Assembly (NCBI GenBank): GCA_044230205.1
Contig: JBGARN010000006.1
Span: 1-64,000 of the forward strand
Direction: 5' to 3'
Origin: JAEUTH01 sp044230205
GTDB lineage: Bacteria > Bacteroidota > Bacteroidia > AKYH767-A > OLB10
DNA length: 64,000 nucleotides
In this document: positions 16,860 to 26,851 of the stretch, piece after piece
Numbering within the stretch: the first letter of the stretch is position 1
How the letters are laid out: every line of letters starts with the position of its first letter
Made by a program: the position numbers and the translations under genes
Notes under the pieces: model-generated
The model's database searches: none
Seen by the model: only the letters and a program-made list of their open reading frames with translations
What the model was told of the DNA's origin: nothing

Positions 16860-16927
16860 CCCTGTTTTAAAAGGGGACGCGAAAGTAATAGATTCAAAAA
16901 AAAAATCAACTCTAAGGTAAAAGAATT

Positions 16928-17893
16928 TTGAAACAAGAAAAAAATATTATTGCACTTGCACTGCAAACACTCGACATTGAAGCAGATTCTATACGAAATC
17001 TGAAAAAATTTATTAACAAAGATTTCGCAAAGTGTATAGAATTAATTCTACAAAGTGGCGGAAGAGTGGTAATTACCGGTATTGGCAAAAGTGCAATAAT
17101 TGCACAGAAAATTGTCTCCACCTTGAATTCCACCGGTACGCCAGCAGTGTTTATGCATGCTGCAGACGCTATTCATGGCGACCTTGGCATTATTCAGAAA
17201 AGTGATGTTGTGATTTGCATTTCTAATTCTGGCAACACGCCTGAAATTAAGCTTCTTGCTCCTTTATTGAAAAACGGGGGTAATAAACTAATTGCCATGA
17301 CCGGAAACATTAAATCAGCCCTGGCATTACATGCCGATTTTATTCTCAATACCAGCGTTGAAAAAGAAGCCTGCCCTAATAATCTTGCACCTACCAGCAG
17401 CACTACAGCACAATTAGCCATGGGAGATGCGTTAGCAGTGTGCCTGCTTAAAACCCGAGGATTTTCAGGTAAAGACTTTGCGCGCTATCACCCGGGAGGT
17501 GCATTGGGCAAGAAACTGTATCTTAAAGTAAGTGATGTGTATCCTGATAATGCTAAACCCCAGGTGGATATAAATGATGATATCAGGAAAGTCATCTATA
17601 TTATTACCTCTAACCGCTTAGGTGCCACTGCAGTTATGGATAAAAATAAACTGGTTGGAATTATTACTGATGGTGATTTACGCAGAATGATGGAAAAAAA
17701 TCAATCGTTTGAGAAACTGAAGGCTAAAAACATAATGTCATCTTCTCCAAAAACAATTGGTGCTGATGTGCTTGCTGTTGACGCCTTTCAGCTTATGAAG
17801 GCCAACAACATAACTCAATTGATTGTTTCAGATAAAAACAAATACCTGGGTTTTGTTCATTTACATGATTTTTTAAAAGAAGGTATTTACTGA
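16928..17893 (+). CDS. kdsD: D-arabinose-5-phosphate isomerase (KdsD/KpsF)
   Basis: Converts D-ribulose 5-phosphate to D-arabinose 5-phosphate, the first step to Kdo for lipopolysaccharide. The 321-aa protein has an N-terminal SIS domain (VVITGIGKSAIIAQKIVSTL, about residues 47-66; CISNSGNTPEI; LAPTSSTTAQLAMGDALAV) and two C-terminal CBS motifs (about 200-321, with GATAVMDKNKLVGIITDGDLRR). This is the standard architecture and length. The start is TTG, since the next in-frame ATG lies inside the SIS core. tatC follows after 44 bp on the same strand. Confidence 0.94.
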   Translation: MKQEKNIIALALQTLDIEADSIRNLKKFINKDFAKCIELILQSGGRVVITGIGKSAIIAQKIVSTLNSTGTPAVFMHAADAIHGDLGIIQKSDVVICISNSGNTPEIKLLAPLLKNGGNKLIAMTGNIKSALALHADFILNTSVEKEACPNNLAPTSSTTAQLAMGDALAVCLLKTRGFSGKDFARYHPGGALGKKLYLKVSDVYPDNAKPQVDINDDIRKVIYIITSNRLGATAVMDKNKLVGIITDGDLRRMMEKNQSFEKLKAKNIMSSSPKTIGADVLAVDAFQLMKANNITQLIVSDKNKYLGFVHLHDFLKEGIY

Positions 17894-17924
17894 TCAAAAC
17901 AGTAATTCCATAATTTACAACAAC

Positions 17925-17930
17925 AGGAGG
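17925..17930 (+). promoter_or_regulatory. Shine-Dalgarno site fixing the TTG start of tatC
   Basis: AGGAGG stands 7 nt before the TTG at 17938. Strong Shine-Dalgarno sites are uncommon in this phylum, so this one supports the non-ATG start. Confidence 0.6.
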
Positions 17931-17937
17931 AAATACG

Positions 17938-18765
17938 TTGGCGGGATTTTTTAAACGTAAAACATCAGTAAACACGGAAAATGAAATGTCATTTCTTCAA
18001 CACCTTGAAGAATTGCGCTGGCATTTGGTTCGCAGTGTTATTGTAATTACCGTTTTAGCGCTTGTAGCTTTTTTCAATAAAGAACTATTATTTGATGGGA
18101 TTATTCTTGGACCTAAAAAGCCCGACTTCCCAACCTATAAAGCAATGTGCTGGCTTGCTCAAAAATTATCGGTTGAAGATTTATGCATAGAACAACTTCC
18201 GTTTAAACTCCAATCTACCGAATTATCACAGCAATTTACCCTGCACATGTGGGTTGCATTTATTGCAGGGTTGATAATGGGCTTTCCATACCTGCTTTGG
18301 GAAGTTTGGCGCTTTATAAAGCCTGCACTATCAGCACGCGAAAAAAAATATACTACCGGTGTCGTTTTTTTTGCATCGTTACTTTTTTTCACTGGTGTAC
18401 TGTTTGGTTATTATGTTATCGCACCTCTTTCAATAAATTTTCTTGGAAGCTATACAGTAAGCAGCGAAGTGCAGAATATTTTCACTATTGACTCCTTTAT
18501 AAGCATAATAACCATGCTTACAATTGCTGCCGGAGTTGTTTTTCAATTGCCTATTGTGGTTTATTTTCTTTCCAAAATTGGTATTCTTACGCCAGGGTTT
18601 ATGCGTGCTTACCGAAAGCATGCAATTGTGGTAATATTAATTATTGCAGCCATAATTACACCTTCGCCTGATGTAACATCACAATTACTAGTTGCTTTTC
18701 CATTGCTGCTTTTATACGAAATTTCCATTTTTATTGCTGCAGCCGTGAATCGTAAAAGCAGGTAA
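17938..18765 (+). CDS. tatC: Sec-independent protein translocase TatC
   Basis: Receptor subunit of the twin-arginine translocase, which exports folded proteins. The 275-aa protein has six hydrophobic segments and the diagnostic motifs: MSFLQHLEELRWHLVRS near the N terminus, MGFPYLLWEVWRFIKPALSAREKKY, FQLPIVVYFLSKIGI and YRKHAIVVILIIAAIITPSPDVTSQ. Bacteroidota TatC proteins carry the same insert between helices 1 and 2 (KKPDFPTYKAMCWLAQKL). It starts at TTG behind an AGGAGG site and forms an operon with kdsD. No tatA or tatB is nearby. A possible client in this window is the Rieske protein. Confidence 0.95.
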   Translation: MAGFFKRKTSVNTENEMSFLQHLEELRWHLVRSVIVITVLALVAFFNKELLFDGIILGPKKPDFPTYKAMCWLAQKLSVEDLCIEQLPFKLQSTELSQQFTLHMWVAFIAGLIMGFPYLLWEVWRFIKPALSAREKKYTTGVVFFASLLFFTGVLFGYYVIAPLSINFLGSYTVSSEVQNIFTIDSFISIITMLTIAAGVVFQLPIVVYFLSKIGILTPGFMRAYRKHAIVVILIIAAIITPSPDVTSQLLVAFPLLLLYEISIFIAAAVNRKSR

Positions 18766-18769
18766 ATTA

Positions 18770-18794
18770 TTCTATACCTTTGCATGGTATAGAA
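18770..18794 (+). terminator. Inverted repeat after tatC
   Basis: Perfect 9-bp arms TTCTATACC and GGTATAGAA around a 7-nt loop, 5 bp after the tatC stop and followed by CTTTTATC. It is a plausible but AT-rich terminator. The loop region also contains TACCTTTG (18775-18782), a match to the TAnnTTTG promoter box that could serve the T9SS gene downstream. Confidence 0.45.
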
Positions 18795-18838
18795 CTTTTA
18801 TCACCAGCCTTTAATTAATTTATTCTAAAAAATCTGCG

Positions 18839-21010
18839 ATGATGAAAAAGTTAACAATGAACCGTAACTTAATCCTGGTTTTAATTACGGCAATAACTTA
18901 CACCTTCTCAATTAAATTTATAAATGCGCAAACATGCACATGGATTGGAAACACTCCAGCCTGGGACAACCCTGCAAACTGGGTTAATGGAATACCCACT
19001 AATGTTAAGACAGCTATAATACCTGTAGTTAGTCCCCCATTCGTTTACCCTGTAATAAAGCAAAATGTAAATGCCCAATGCAAAGCTCTTATAATAAAAG
19101 ACAATGGAATAGGCAATGGCGCGCATCTGAGTGTCAATGCAACCGATAATGCTTCACTAGCAGTTGTTGATTCAATTGTAATTGGTGATGGTGTTCCCTC
19201 AGGCACCTCAACTTCTTTTATTAAAATCAACAGTATTAATAATCCTGTAATTACTTTACCTCCTGCTACATCTATTCCTCCAGCAGGTTTAGCATTGGCA
19301 ACGATTACGCCATTCAGGTCAATCGCTCAGTGTAAGACGCAGATTTCATACACTGCAGCAGAATTAGTAAATAATGGATGGGAATCAGGAACAACAATAT
19401 CTGCACTGTCAGTTTTAGTAAACAGCATTTCTCCTGCACCACCCGGTCCTGTAATTTTTCAGAATTTCAGAATTATGGCTTACCTGACATCAACTGCAGT
19501 TACTTACCCGTTTCCGTTGCCTATGAATACCAAAGCTGCAGTTATGCCAGGCGATGCAAACGTAATTGCAGGCTGGCCTAAACTTATTTATAGCAATGAT
19601 ACATTAACACTCAATATGCCTAATTCATCAGGCGGCACCATTGCCAATGGCAATTATAAAACGCTAAATCTAATTCCTAATTCACTCATCTGGGATGGTG
19701 TAAGCAACCTGGTTTTGTCATTTGAATTTAATAGCACTTCAGGAACAGCGCCAATGAAAAATTACATCATGTATGATGAATCTTCAGCCAACTTTTCATG
19801 CATATCTATTAATTATAATGTAGTGGGAACATCTATTCTTGGTTATAATTTAACCGGGGCCGGTTCATACTCAGGTGGAACGAATCCGGGAATTACCGCC
19901 ACAGTTTCAAATCAGCGCCCACGTATTGATTTTACGATTTTCAAAATTTACCAGCCTTTTCCGATTACTGTTGGTAACGACTGGATAAACAACAATGGAA
20001 CTAATGGATTTAAAGCGGGTAATAGCATTGTATCTATGATAGGATTCTATTCAAAAATCAGTGGTGAAACTGTATTTAATAAACTGGTAATTGATAAAGG
20101 GTCAAACACCATTCGGGTTAGATTACATGATAATTGCACTGTTGATTCAGCGCTGAGTTTAAATAAAGGAAAATTTGAGCTTAACAATAAAACATTAATC
20201 ATTAATAATAGTGATGCCAATGCTATTAATCGTATTAATGGGTTTATATTAAGCGAATCATCAAATCAGCCATATGGAATAATCAGCTGGAAAATAGACA
20301 GCAACTACGCACAACATATATATCCTTTTGCGACTATTAGTGGCATTTATATTCCTTTTAATTACAAGCAAATGAGCGGTAATGCAGGCTATGTTAATGC
20401 AGCTACCTACAAAACCGCGATTAACAATATTCCGTATCCGGCAGGAGTTACCAATATTAATGACACAAATAGTTTAAACAATAAGGATTATACAGTTGAC
20501 CGTTTTTGGATATTATCAAGAACAGGCACAACCGGAAACGCACAACTCAAGTTCAGCTATAAAAACACGGAGGCTCCACTTCCTATTACTCCGGCAAACT
20601 TAGAAGCCAACTGGTATGATTCTACTTCTGATCTTTGGCAACGTTTTTCTAATCCACAGACAAATAATTCAGGAGCAAAAGTAAGCAATGTTGTTATCAA
20701 CAATGTTGCTTCAGCCAAGTTAAGCAGTGGAGTTTGGGCTTTAAGTGACAGCAGTCATCCATTACGCATAAAAGACGAAACAAGTGATAAGGTATCCGTA
20801 TTTCCCAATCCTTTTACTGAGTTTATTGTTATTGATGCAACAGAAAGTAATTGCAATTATTTCATTTATAATACCTCTATGCAATTGATAGCTTCTGGCA
20901 ATATAGCTGCTGGAAATAGCATTAATACAAGTAATTTGCTTCCCGGTTTTTACACTTTATATTTAAAATGCAATGGCGCTGATAAACAGTATAAGCTGGT
21001 AAAGTTTTAA
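18839..21010 (+). CDS. Large secreted protein with T9SS type A sorting domain, 723 aa
   Basis: Signal peptide in residues 1-31 (ATG alternatives at residues 1, 2 and 7; cleavage after INAQ). The N terminus of the mature part has CTWIGNTPAWDNPANWVNGIPT, a pattern common in Bacteroidota surface proteins with repeated beta-structure. The last 70 residues form a T9SS type A sorting domain: VSVFPNPFTEFIVID, followed by LLPGFYTLYLKCNGADKQYKLVKF. The middle region is beta-rich and low in Cys; no catalytic domain is recognised. Likely exported by Sec and then attached or released at the surface by the T9SS. Function unknown, possibly adhesion. Confidence 0.85.
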   Translation: MMKKLTMNRNLILVLITAITYTFSIKFINAQTCTWIGNTPAWDNPANWVNGIPTNVKTAIIPVVSPPFVYPVIKQNVNAQCKALIIKDNGIGNGAHLSVNATDNASLAVVDSIVIGDGVPSGTSTSFIKINSINNPVITLPPATSIPPAGLALATITPFRSIAQCKTQISYTAAELVNNGWESGTTISALSVLVNSISPAPPGPVIFQNFRIMAYLTSTAVTYPFPLPMNTKAAVMPGDANVIAGWPKLIYSNDTLTLNMPNSSGGTIANGNYKTLNLIPNSLIWDGVSNLVLSFEFNSTSGTAPMKNYIMYDESSANFSCISINYNVVGTSILGYNLTGAGSYSGGTNPGITATVSNQRPRIDFTIFKIYQPFPITVGNDWINNNGTNGFKAGNSIVSMIGFYSKISGETVFNKLVIDKGSNTIRVRLHDNCTVDSALSLNKGKFELNNKTLIINNSDANAINRINGFILSESSNQPYGIISWKIDSNYAQHIYPFATISGIYIPFNYKQMSGNAGYVNAATYKTAINNIPYPAGVTNINDTNSLNNKDYTVDRFWILSRTGTTGNAQLKFSYKNTEAPLPITPANLEANWYDSTSDLWQRFSNPQTNNSGAKVSNVVINNVASAKLSSGVWALSDSSHPLRIKDETSDKVSVFPNPFTEFIVIDATESNCNYFIYNTSMQLIASGNIAAGNSINTSNLLPGFYTLYLKCNGADKQYKLVKF

Positions 21011-21175
21011 TTTAAATTGTGAATTAAGAATCCATCGGGCAAAAGTTGTAAACTCTAAAGATGTTTCTTTTAAAAAGTTGATGCTCCTCTACTCATTTTT
21101 CTGATTCAACTTTTCAATCATTAATTAATTTACAGGTGCCTTCTTTTCAAATTTATAAATAATACTTTTGCCGAC

Positions 21176-22249
21176 TTATAGTAAAGGCACTTCTATAGTA
21201 TTATAAAATACTGTAGAAATTGCAGTGCTGATAACTACCAGCAGAATAAAACGGATAAAATAATTGGCTAATGCTGTCAGTGCTGATGTTTCGGCTACAT
21301 ACACTGCAAAATTTAGTTTCACCATAAAAAACAACACAGCAAAATGAACCAGGTACATACTGTAACTAACCTTACCAATATACATAACAACTGGGTTAAC
21401 CAGTATTTTGTACTGCTTTCTGCTTAAAATAAAACCCAGTAATACAAATGCAGTAGCAAAAAGAAGATGCGATGATATAAATGGCATACCTGTAAACAGT
21501 TTAACAACAACCATAATTGTAAATAAAACCACGGACACCCTATTCAAGCGCAATGATGCAAAATCACCCTTCACTAAAAAGTAGAATAAAATACCCAAGG
21601 CAAATACCGGAAGTTGGTTAGGAAGGTATAAGGTAAGATAATTAGTCCATAAGGTGGTGTCTTTACAAAATGGATGATCTTTCAGATATGCTGTTATAAT
21701 AAAATTTACAGAAACACTTATGAAGAAGAAATTTATAGCCTGCATGCTGTTTTTAATCTTAGAAAAAAGAAAAGGCACCATGCAGTAAAAACACATTTCT
21801 ACAGCAATGCTCCATCCTCCGGGTACAAGGCTGTTAATCCAATACGGGCTGAAGCCATGGAAAAACAGAAAATTTGAAACAATATTCATGTCGCTGATTC
21901 CAGGAGCATCGCCAAGCCAGTAACTGGGTCCACGGCCATTTTGCCACAGGTAATATATAATTGCTATCCAGTACATGGGTGCAATCCTGAAAAAACGCCT
22001 GATGAAAAAATTAACATTGGAATGCGATTCTTTTTTTACCCGGGATGTTAATGTATAAAACATGGTAAATGCACTTGCAACATAAAACAGCTGAACACCA
22101 CGAGGTCCCTGATCGATTATGAAATTAACAAAATGAGGTATTAGTGTTCCACCCTCAACATATTCGCGGCAATGAATTACCAATACGGCCAATATTGCTA
22201 TGCCACGCATAGCATCAATGTAGTTAAGTTTTTCGTTTGACTTAAGCAT
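21176..22249 (-). CDS. Membrane acyltransferase, OafA/YrhL family
   Basis: A 357-aa multi-pass membrane protein of the acyltransferase-3 family, which O-acylates surface sugars such as O-antigen. The start is typical: LNYIDAMRGIAILAVLVIHCREY with the conserved R and H of the active site in helix 1, followed by RGVQLFYVASAFTMFYTL and RRFFRIAPMYW. About ten hydrophobic segments follow, including WSIAVEMCFYCMVPF. It is a single gene divergent from the GT22-like gene and probably modifies the polysaccharides made by the locus at 27-34 kb, but that link is inferred only from distance. Confidence 0.88.
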   Translation of the reverse strand: MLKSNEKLNYIDAMRGIAILAVLVIHCREYVEGGTLIPHFVNFIIDQGPRGVQLFYVASAFTMFYTLTSRVKKESHSNVNFFIRRFFRIAPMYWIAIIYYLWQNGRGPSYWLGDAPGISDMNIVSNFLFFHGFSPYWINSLVPGGWSIAVEMCFYCMVPFLFSKIKNSMQAINFFFISVSVNFIITAYLKDHPFCKDTTLWTNYLTLYLPNQLPVFALGILFYFLVKGDFASLRLNRVSVVLFTIMVVVKLFTGMPFISSHLLFATAFVLLGFILSRKQYKILVNPVVMYIGKVSYSMYLVHFAVLFFMVKLNFAVYVAETSALTALANYFIRFILLVVISTAISTVFYNTIEVPLL

Positions 22250-22434
22250 GCTGAAAACCAGAAGTCCGAAAAGTAAACGTTACAATTTTAATTTGTTGCT
22301 GTAAAACCTTGCTTTGCATAAATAGCACTGTCAACAGTAAGCAAGATGAAATACCTGTTAAACCTGAAAATGAACGGGGGATTTTTCGGAATGCCAAAAT
22401 TAACTTTTAATTTGAATTTGCAATTATCTCCTCT

Positions 22435-23919
22435 GTGAAATACCATCAACAATTAAACACTGCCTGGTTAGTGATTTTTATAATTGCAGTAGTTGTAAAC
22501 ATAATTACTGCAGTTTACAGCGCAGGTTATTATTATGCTGATGAACATTACCAGTTAATTGAATTTGCCGGATACAAACTGGGAACTCATCAGCCTAATG
22601 AACTTGCATGGGAATTTGCATACAAGTTGCGTCCTGCATTTCAACCGGCAATTTGTTATGTGTTAATTAAGACTGCATCAGCATTGGGAATTTCAGATCC
22701 TTTTACGCAAGCAATGCTGTTACGCATATTTTCATTGGTTCTATCATTGGCGGCTGTAACAATTTTTATCAAATCATTTATTGATGAATTTAAAACCACT
22801 GTTGGCAAACTGTTCTTCATATTACTAAGTTACTTGTTATGGTTCATGCCATTTCTTAACGTTCGTTTTGCATCTGAAAGCTGGGCCGGTGCGCTGCTCT
22901 TATTAATGCTTGCATTATTAAAATTTAACGTATGCCAACGTAAATGGTGTTACTTTTTTATACCTGCAATAATAGCATCATCAATTCTCATACGCTATCA
23001 AATGCTTCTTCCTGTTATGGTGCTATTGGCGTGGTATTCACTTAAACGTCAACATACACAAGTGATACTAATTGGATCAGGCATTTTATTTTCAATACCC
23101 GTTGGATTGCTGATTGATCATTGGTTTTATGGTGAATGGACCCTGCCTCTTTACAACTACGCTCACATGGTTATTACTGGTAGTGGTCCCGATTTTGGAA
23201 GTGAACCCTGGTATTTTTATCCTCTTAGCTTGACAAACAAAATGTTTCTACCTATAGGGCTATTGTTACTCATTTCATTTATATGCTTGTGGACTTTAGG
23301 TTGGAAAAACCTAATAACCCCTATTACCTTGGCATTTCTATTGTTTCACTCTGTAATACCACATAAAGAATTGCGTTTTCTCTTTCCTTTAGCCGGTTGC
23401 TGTGGCTTTGCAGTTGCATATACAATTGAAAAAATTCTGCCTTTAATTGCAGGCAATAAAATTACATCAGCTTCATTACGCATCATAGTCTGTCTGTTGT
23501 TGGTGATTAATGGTGCATTACTGGTTATTAGTATTTGGTTGCCGGCCAGCCCCGGAATTGAAATTGCCAGGGTAATCAGCAGGCAATATAAAACTGGTGA
23601 TGTTACTTTATTGCATACACCTTATAGTAATCCTTATAACCCGTTTGAAAGCGTACCCGTTAAATTTTATTTGCAACAAAATGTGCATACAATTAAGATT
23701 AAAGAATTGAATAATATTAATGATACGATTTTGAAAACCAGCCAAACAATATTACTTTCAATTAGAAGCGATGTATATGAACTGCATAGGCATTATCTTG
23801 AAAATTTGAATTTTAAACTTGTAGCGTATGCGTGGCCACCTCAGCTGTTAAAATGGAATCATGATATCTGGTTAAAGGCAAATGATAACTTTGTATTACT
23901 GCAAAAAATAAGTAATTAA
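22435..23919 (+). CDS. Membrane glycosyltransferase, GT22/Alg9-like mannosyltransferase family
   Basis: A 494-aa polytopic protein with about ten hydrophobic segments. The first loop carries YYADEHYQLIEFAGYKLG, with the acidic DEHYQ motif of GT-C enzymes that use lipid-linked sugars, and HKELRFLFPL, the HKExRF motif of the GT22 family (PIG-B/Alg9). The start is GTG, since no ATG occurs before the DEH motif. The substrate is not deducible. The stop is 2 bp before arfB on the same strand, so the two genes share an operon although their functions seem unrelated. Confidence 0.85.
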   Translation: MKYHQQLNTAWLVIFIIAVVVNIITAVYSAGYYYADEHYQLIEFAGYKLGTHQPNELAWEFAYKLRPAFQPAICYVLIKTASALGISDPFTQAMLLRIFSLVLSLAAVTIFIKSFIDEFKTTVGKLFFILLSYLLWFMPFLNVRFASESWAGALLLLMLALLKFNVCQRKWCYFFIPAIIASSILIRYQMLLPVMVLLAWYSLKRQHTQVILIGSGILFSIPVGLLIDHWFYGEWTLPLYNYAHMVITGSGPDFGSEPWYFYPLSLTNKMFLPIGLLLLISFICLWTLGWKNLITPITLAFLLFHSVIPHKELRFLFPLAGCCGFAVAYTIEKILPLIAGNKITSASLRIIVCLLLVINGALLVISIWLPASPGIEIARVISRQYKTGDVTLLHTPYSNPYNPFESVPVKFYLQQNVHTIKIKELNNINDTILKTSQTILLSIRSDVYELHRHYLENLNFKLVAYAWPPQLLKWNHDIWLKANDNFVLLQKISN

Positions 23920-23921
23920 AA

Positions 23922-24335
23922 ATGAAAACGGTTATAACCGATAGGCTGCTTAAAGAGGTAAAATACCAAACAGCCCGAAGTGGTGGCAAAGGTGGCCAGA
24001 ACGTAAATAAAGTTTCAACTAAAGTTGAACTTTACTTTGATGTAAAGAACAGTGCCGGTTTAACTAATGATGAAAAAGAAAAATTTTATCGCAGGCTTAA
24101 AAACAAAATCAGTGAACAAGGCGTATTAAAAATTTCTGCCCAAAGCGGTCGTACTCAGTTTACAAACAAACTGGCTGTTATAACTAAATTTGAAAAGCTG
24201 GTTGTTAAAGCACTAACTAACCCTAAACGCAGAATTGCAACACAGCTGCCTGCCGAAGAAAATGAAAAACGACTTTTACAGAAAAGATTAAAAGCTGAAA
24301 AAAAAGACAGAAGAAAATTGAACGATAATAGTTGA
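23922..24335 (+). CDS. arfB: Ribosome rescue peptidyl-tRNA hydrolase ArfB (YaeJ)
   Basis: Releases peptides from ribosomes stalled without a stop codon. The 137-aa protein has the class-I release factor catalytic motif G24-G25-Q26 in RSGGKGGQNVNKVSTKVEL and the basic C-terminal tail (KRLLQKRLKAEKKDRRKL) that enters the empty mRNA channel. Length and layout match E. coli ArfB (140 aa). It directly follows the GT22-like gene. Confidence 0.95.
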   Translation: MKTVITDRLLKEVKYQTARSGGKGGQNVNKVSTKVELYFDVKNSAGLTNDEKEKFYRRLKNKISEQGVLKISAQSGRTQFTNKLAVITKFEKLVVKALTNPKRRIATQLPAEENEKRLLQKRLKAEKKDRRKLNDNS

Positions 24336-24376
24336 TGTCAAATAAATTTTAAAAGCACTTCATAAAATCTGCCAGC

Positions 24377-24397
24377 CTTCAATTAGCTGAAGTTTTT
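24377..24397 (+). terminator. Possible terminator after arfB
   Basis: Short arms CTTCA and TGAAG around a 6-nt loop, then TTTTT (24393-24397), 42 bp after the arfB stop. The stem is short, so this is tentative; it overlaps the 3' end of the convergent peptidase gene. Confidence 0.35.
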
Positions 24398-25772
24398 AAA
24401 AACCATGTTCAGCAATAAGGTACACCAACGATGCAATTGAAGCTGCTCCTAATTCCAATTCTCGCTGGTTTACTTTATCAAATGTATCGGCAGCAGTATG
24501 ATGTAATTCGAAATACCTTTGCGAGTCAGGCGATAAACCAATCATTACGGGGCATTGATCAGCTAAATGCCCGATATCTGCACCTCCACCAGTTCCATCC
24601 CACGAATACAGGTTGTATGGCTCAAATAGTTTTTTGTAGCCGCGCAATTTGGCAACCTTAACTGAGTCGCCACTGAAGCCAAATCCCCGGGGCGTAAATC
24701 CACCGGCATCAGTTTCCAAGGCTGCTATTAATTTTTCATTGGCTTTTTTACATTCTTCAGCATAGGTCTTACCTCCACGTCCTCCATTTTCCTCATTCAT
24801 AAAAAATACACACCTAATTGTACGTTTAGGCTGTATGTTAAGAGAACGGAATAAATTAAGAACTTCTGCACATTGAACCACTCCGGCACCATCATCATGC
24901 GCACCCTGGCCAAGATCCCATGAATCAAGGTGGCCACCAATGGTGATAATTTCATCAGGATATTCACTACCCTTTATTTCACCAATTACATTAAACGAAA
25001 CAGTGTCTGGCAACATTTTACAATGCTGGTTAAACGAAAATTTTACAGGCGGCATTGATTTTAACTTAAGTAAACGGCTTAGCATGTCAGCACCATTTGT
25101 TGAAATAGCACATGCAGGAATTTTTGTAATCGTATCGTTATAGCCCATTGCACCAGTATGTGGAAAATCATCATGCGAACTTCCTGCGCTTCTCACAACA
25201 ACCCCTACCGCACCAAAAGGAGCCGCCTTCTGTGCACCGCTCCCACGCGGGGCCACCGCATCTCCATACGCTTCGAATGTGTTAATTTTGGTCTGATCCC
25301 AACTAAAATTAAAAAAGACAATTTTGCCGGCAACCCGGTTTCCTAATCGGTTTAATTCATCAAAGCTTCTTACTTCAACTACTTCAGCGGTCAATCCGTT
25401 TTTAGGAGTTGCAATACTTCCTCCCAATGCACAAACAGGCACTTCGGTTTTCTTTTCACCCTTTATGATATATGCTTTTTCCTTAGGTCCACGCACCCAG
25501 TGAGGCACCATCATTTTTTGCTTTACTACGCGATCAAGCTTCAATGAATTAAATAACATCTCCGACCATTTTACTGCATTGGCCGCTTGTGTTGATCCGC
25601 TTAACCGCGGTCCTATTTCAGTAGTTAAAACTTTTAGCCAGCCATAAGCCTTGCCATTAGTTAATGCCTCATTATAGAAACTGCGAATAATAGCCGAATC
25701 GTTATTTTGTGAAAAAGAAGATGTTATTAAAAAGTTGACTATAACGCCAGTAAGCAAAAAATATCTTTTCAT
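24396..25772 (-). CDS. Secreted M28-family aminopeptidase with PA domain
   Basis: A 458-aa zinc peptidase with a signal peptide (residues 1-21, ending SSFSQ). A protease-associated domain is inserted at about 100-240. The catalytic M28 core follows, with likely metal ligands H281 and D293 (GGHLDSWDLGQGAHDDGAG), the E327-E328 pair in FFMNEENGGRGG, D355 in ALETDAGG and a late histidine in YFELHHTAADTFDKV. It resembles Bacteroidota M20/M28 carboxypeptidase-Q-like enzymes. It probably degrades peptides in the periplasm or outside the cell. No T9SS domain is present. It is monocistronic. Confidence 0.92.
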   Translation of the reverse strand: MKRYFLLTGVIVNFLITSSFSQNNDSAIIRSFYNEALTNGKAYGWLKVLTTEIGPRLSGSTQAANAVKWSEMLFNSLKLDRVVKQKMMVPHWVRGPKEKAYIIKGEKKTEVPVCALGGSIATPKNGLTAEVVEVRSFDELNRLGNRVAGKIVFFNFSWDQTKINTFEAYGDAVAPRGSGAQKAAPFGAVGVVVRSAGSSHDDFPHTGAMGYNDTITKIPACAISTNGADMLSRLLKLKSMPPVKFSFNQHCKMLPDTVSFNVIGEIKGSEYPDEIITIGGHLDSWDLGQGAHDDGAGVVQCAEVLNLFRSLNIQPKRTIRCVFFMNEENGGRGGKTYAEECKKANEKLIAALETDAGGFTPRGFGFSGDSVKVAKLRGYKKLFEPYNLYSWDGTGGGADIGHLADQCPVMIGLSPDSQRYFELHHTAADTFDKVNQRELELGAASIASLVYLIAEHGF

Positions 25773-25855
25773 TTTAATTATCGTATTACTGTTATTTATT
25801 TAGTATTAATTAACTGCATCAAAATAGTGCTCTTATTCATTCTGATTACTTTCTG

Positions 25856-26851
25856 TTAATTCAAAAGGTCTGTAAGCAATTTAATTTCAACCCTAGGCGA
25901 AATTTTTTCATAACATATGTTATATACTGATTTACTGATGGGCAGATTTACCTCATATTTCTTATTAAGTTCATGAATGCACCTGGCTGCATAATATCCT
26001 TCAGCAATCATGTTCATTTCCAGCTGGGCAAATTTTACTGAATAACCTTTGCCGAGCATATTGCCAAACATTCGGTTACGCGAAAATTGCGAATAGGTTG
26101 TAACCAGCAAATCTCCAAGGTAAGCTGAGTCATTAACATCTCTTGTTATGGGATGAACTGCGTCAATAAACCGTTTTATTTCACGGCATGCATTTGATAT
26201 CAAAACAGCCTGGAAATTATCTCCATAGCCTAACCCATGACAGATTCCGCTTGCCACGGCCATAATGTTTTTCATAACAGCGCTGTATTCCGTACCGTAA
26301 ACATCATCACTTTCAGTTATGCGAATATACCGGCAGCTCATCAAACGGTTTAAGCGGTTGTTGTTTTCTTTATTTACCGATGCAACCGTGAGATAACTTA
26401 ACCGCTCCAATGCCACCTCTTCTGCATGGCATGGCCCTGTTATCACAGCTATATTTTCATAACTTATGTTCAGATGCCGGTTAAGATATTCACCAATGAT
26501 CAGGTTATATTCGGGCACAATACCTTTTATACCGGAAACTACCAGCTTGTTATTAAATAGTGCAATTTCAACCGGTTTTAATGCGCTAACTAAAAATGCA
26601 GATGGCACAGCAAGTATTATAATATCTGCTTCACTAATTACAGTTTGAATATCTGATGATGCTTTTACTTTCTGCAGGTCGAGCTGAACGTCAGTAAGAT
26701 AATTGGGATTGTGCTGATACTTATTAATAAAGTTTACTGTATCGGCATTGCGTAACCACCAGTTAATAGTTGATGTATTGTTCGAAAATATTTTAACAAG
26801 TGCCGTAGCAAAACTACCTCCACCAATAACAGCTATTTTTTCTGCAATCAT
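25856..26851 (-). CDS. gpsA: NAD(P)H-dependent glycerol-3-phosphate dehydrogenase
   Basis: Reduces dihydroxyacetone phosphate to sn-glycerol 3-phosphate for phospholipid synthesis. The 331-aa protein begins with a Rossmann fold (KIAVIGGGSFATALVKIF, the GxGSFATA variant), has NYEN-like ITGPCHAEEVA, the catalytic lysine in GTEYSAVMKNIMAVASGICHGLGYGDNF, DSAYLGDLLVTTYSQFSRNRMFG, and the C-terminal AEGYYAARCIHELNKK. This is the standard length and motif order. Confidence 0.95.
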   Translation of the reverse strand: MIAEKIAVIGGGSFATALVKIFSNNTSTINWWLRNADTVNFINKYQHNPNYLTDVQLDLQKVKASSDIQTVISEADIIILAVPSAFLVSALKPVEIALFNNKLVVSGIKGIVPEYNLIIGEYLNRHLNISYENIAVITGPCHAEEVALERLSYLTVASVNKENNNRLNRLMSCRYIRITESDDVYGTEYSAVMKNIMAVASGICHGLGYGDNFQAVLISNACREIKRFIDAVHPITRDVNDSAYLGDLLVTTYSQFSRNRMFGNMLGKGYSVKFAQLEMNMIAEGYYAARCIHELNKKYEVNLPISKSVYNICYEKISPRVEIKLLTDLLN

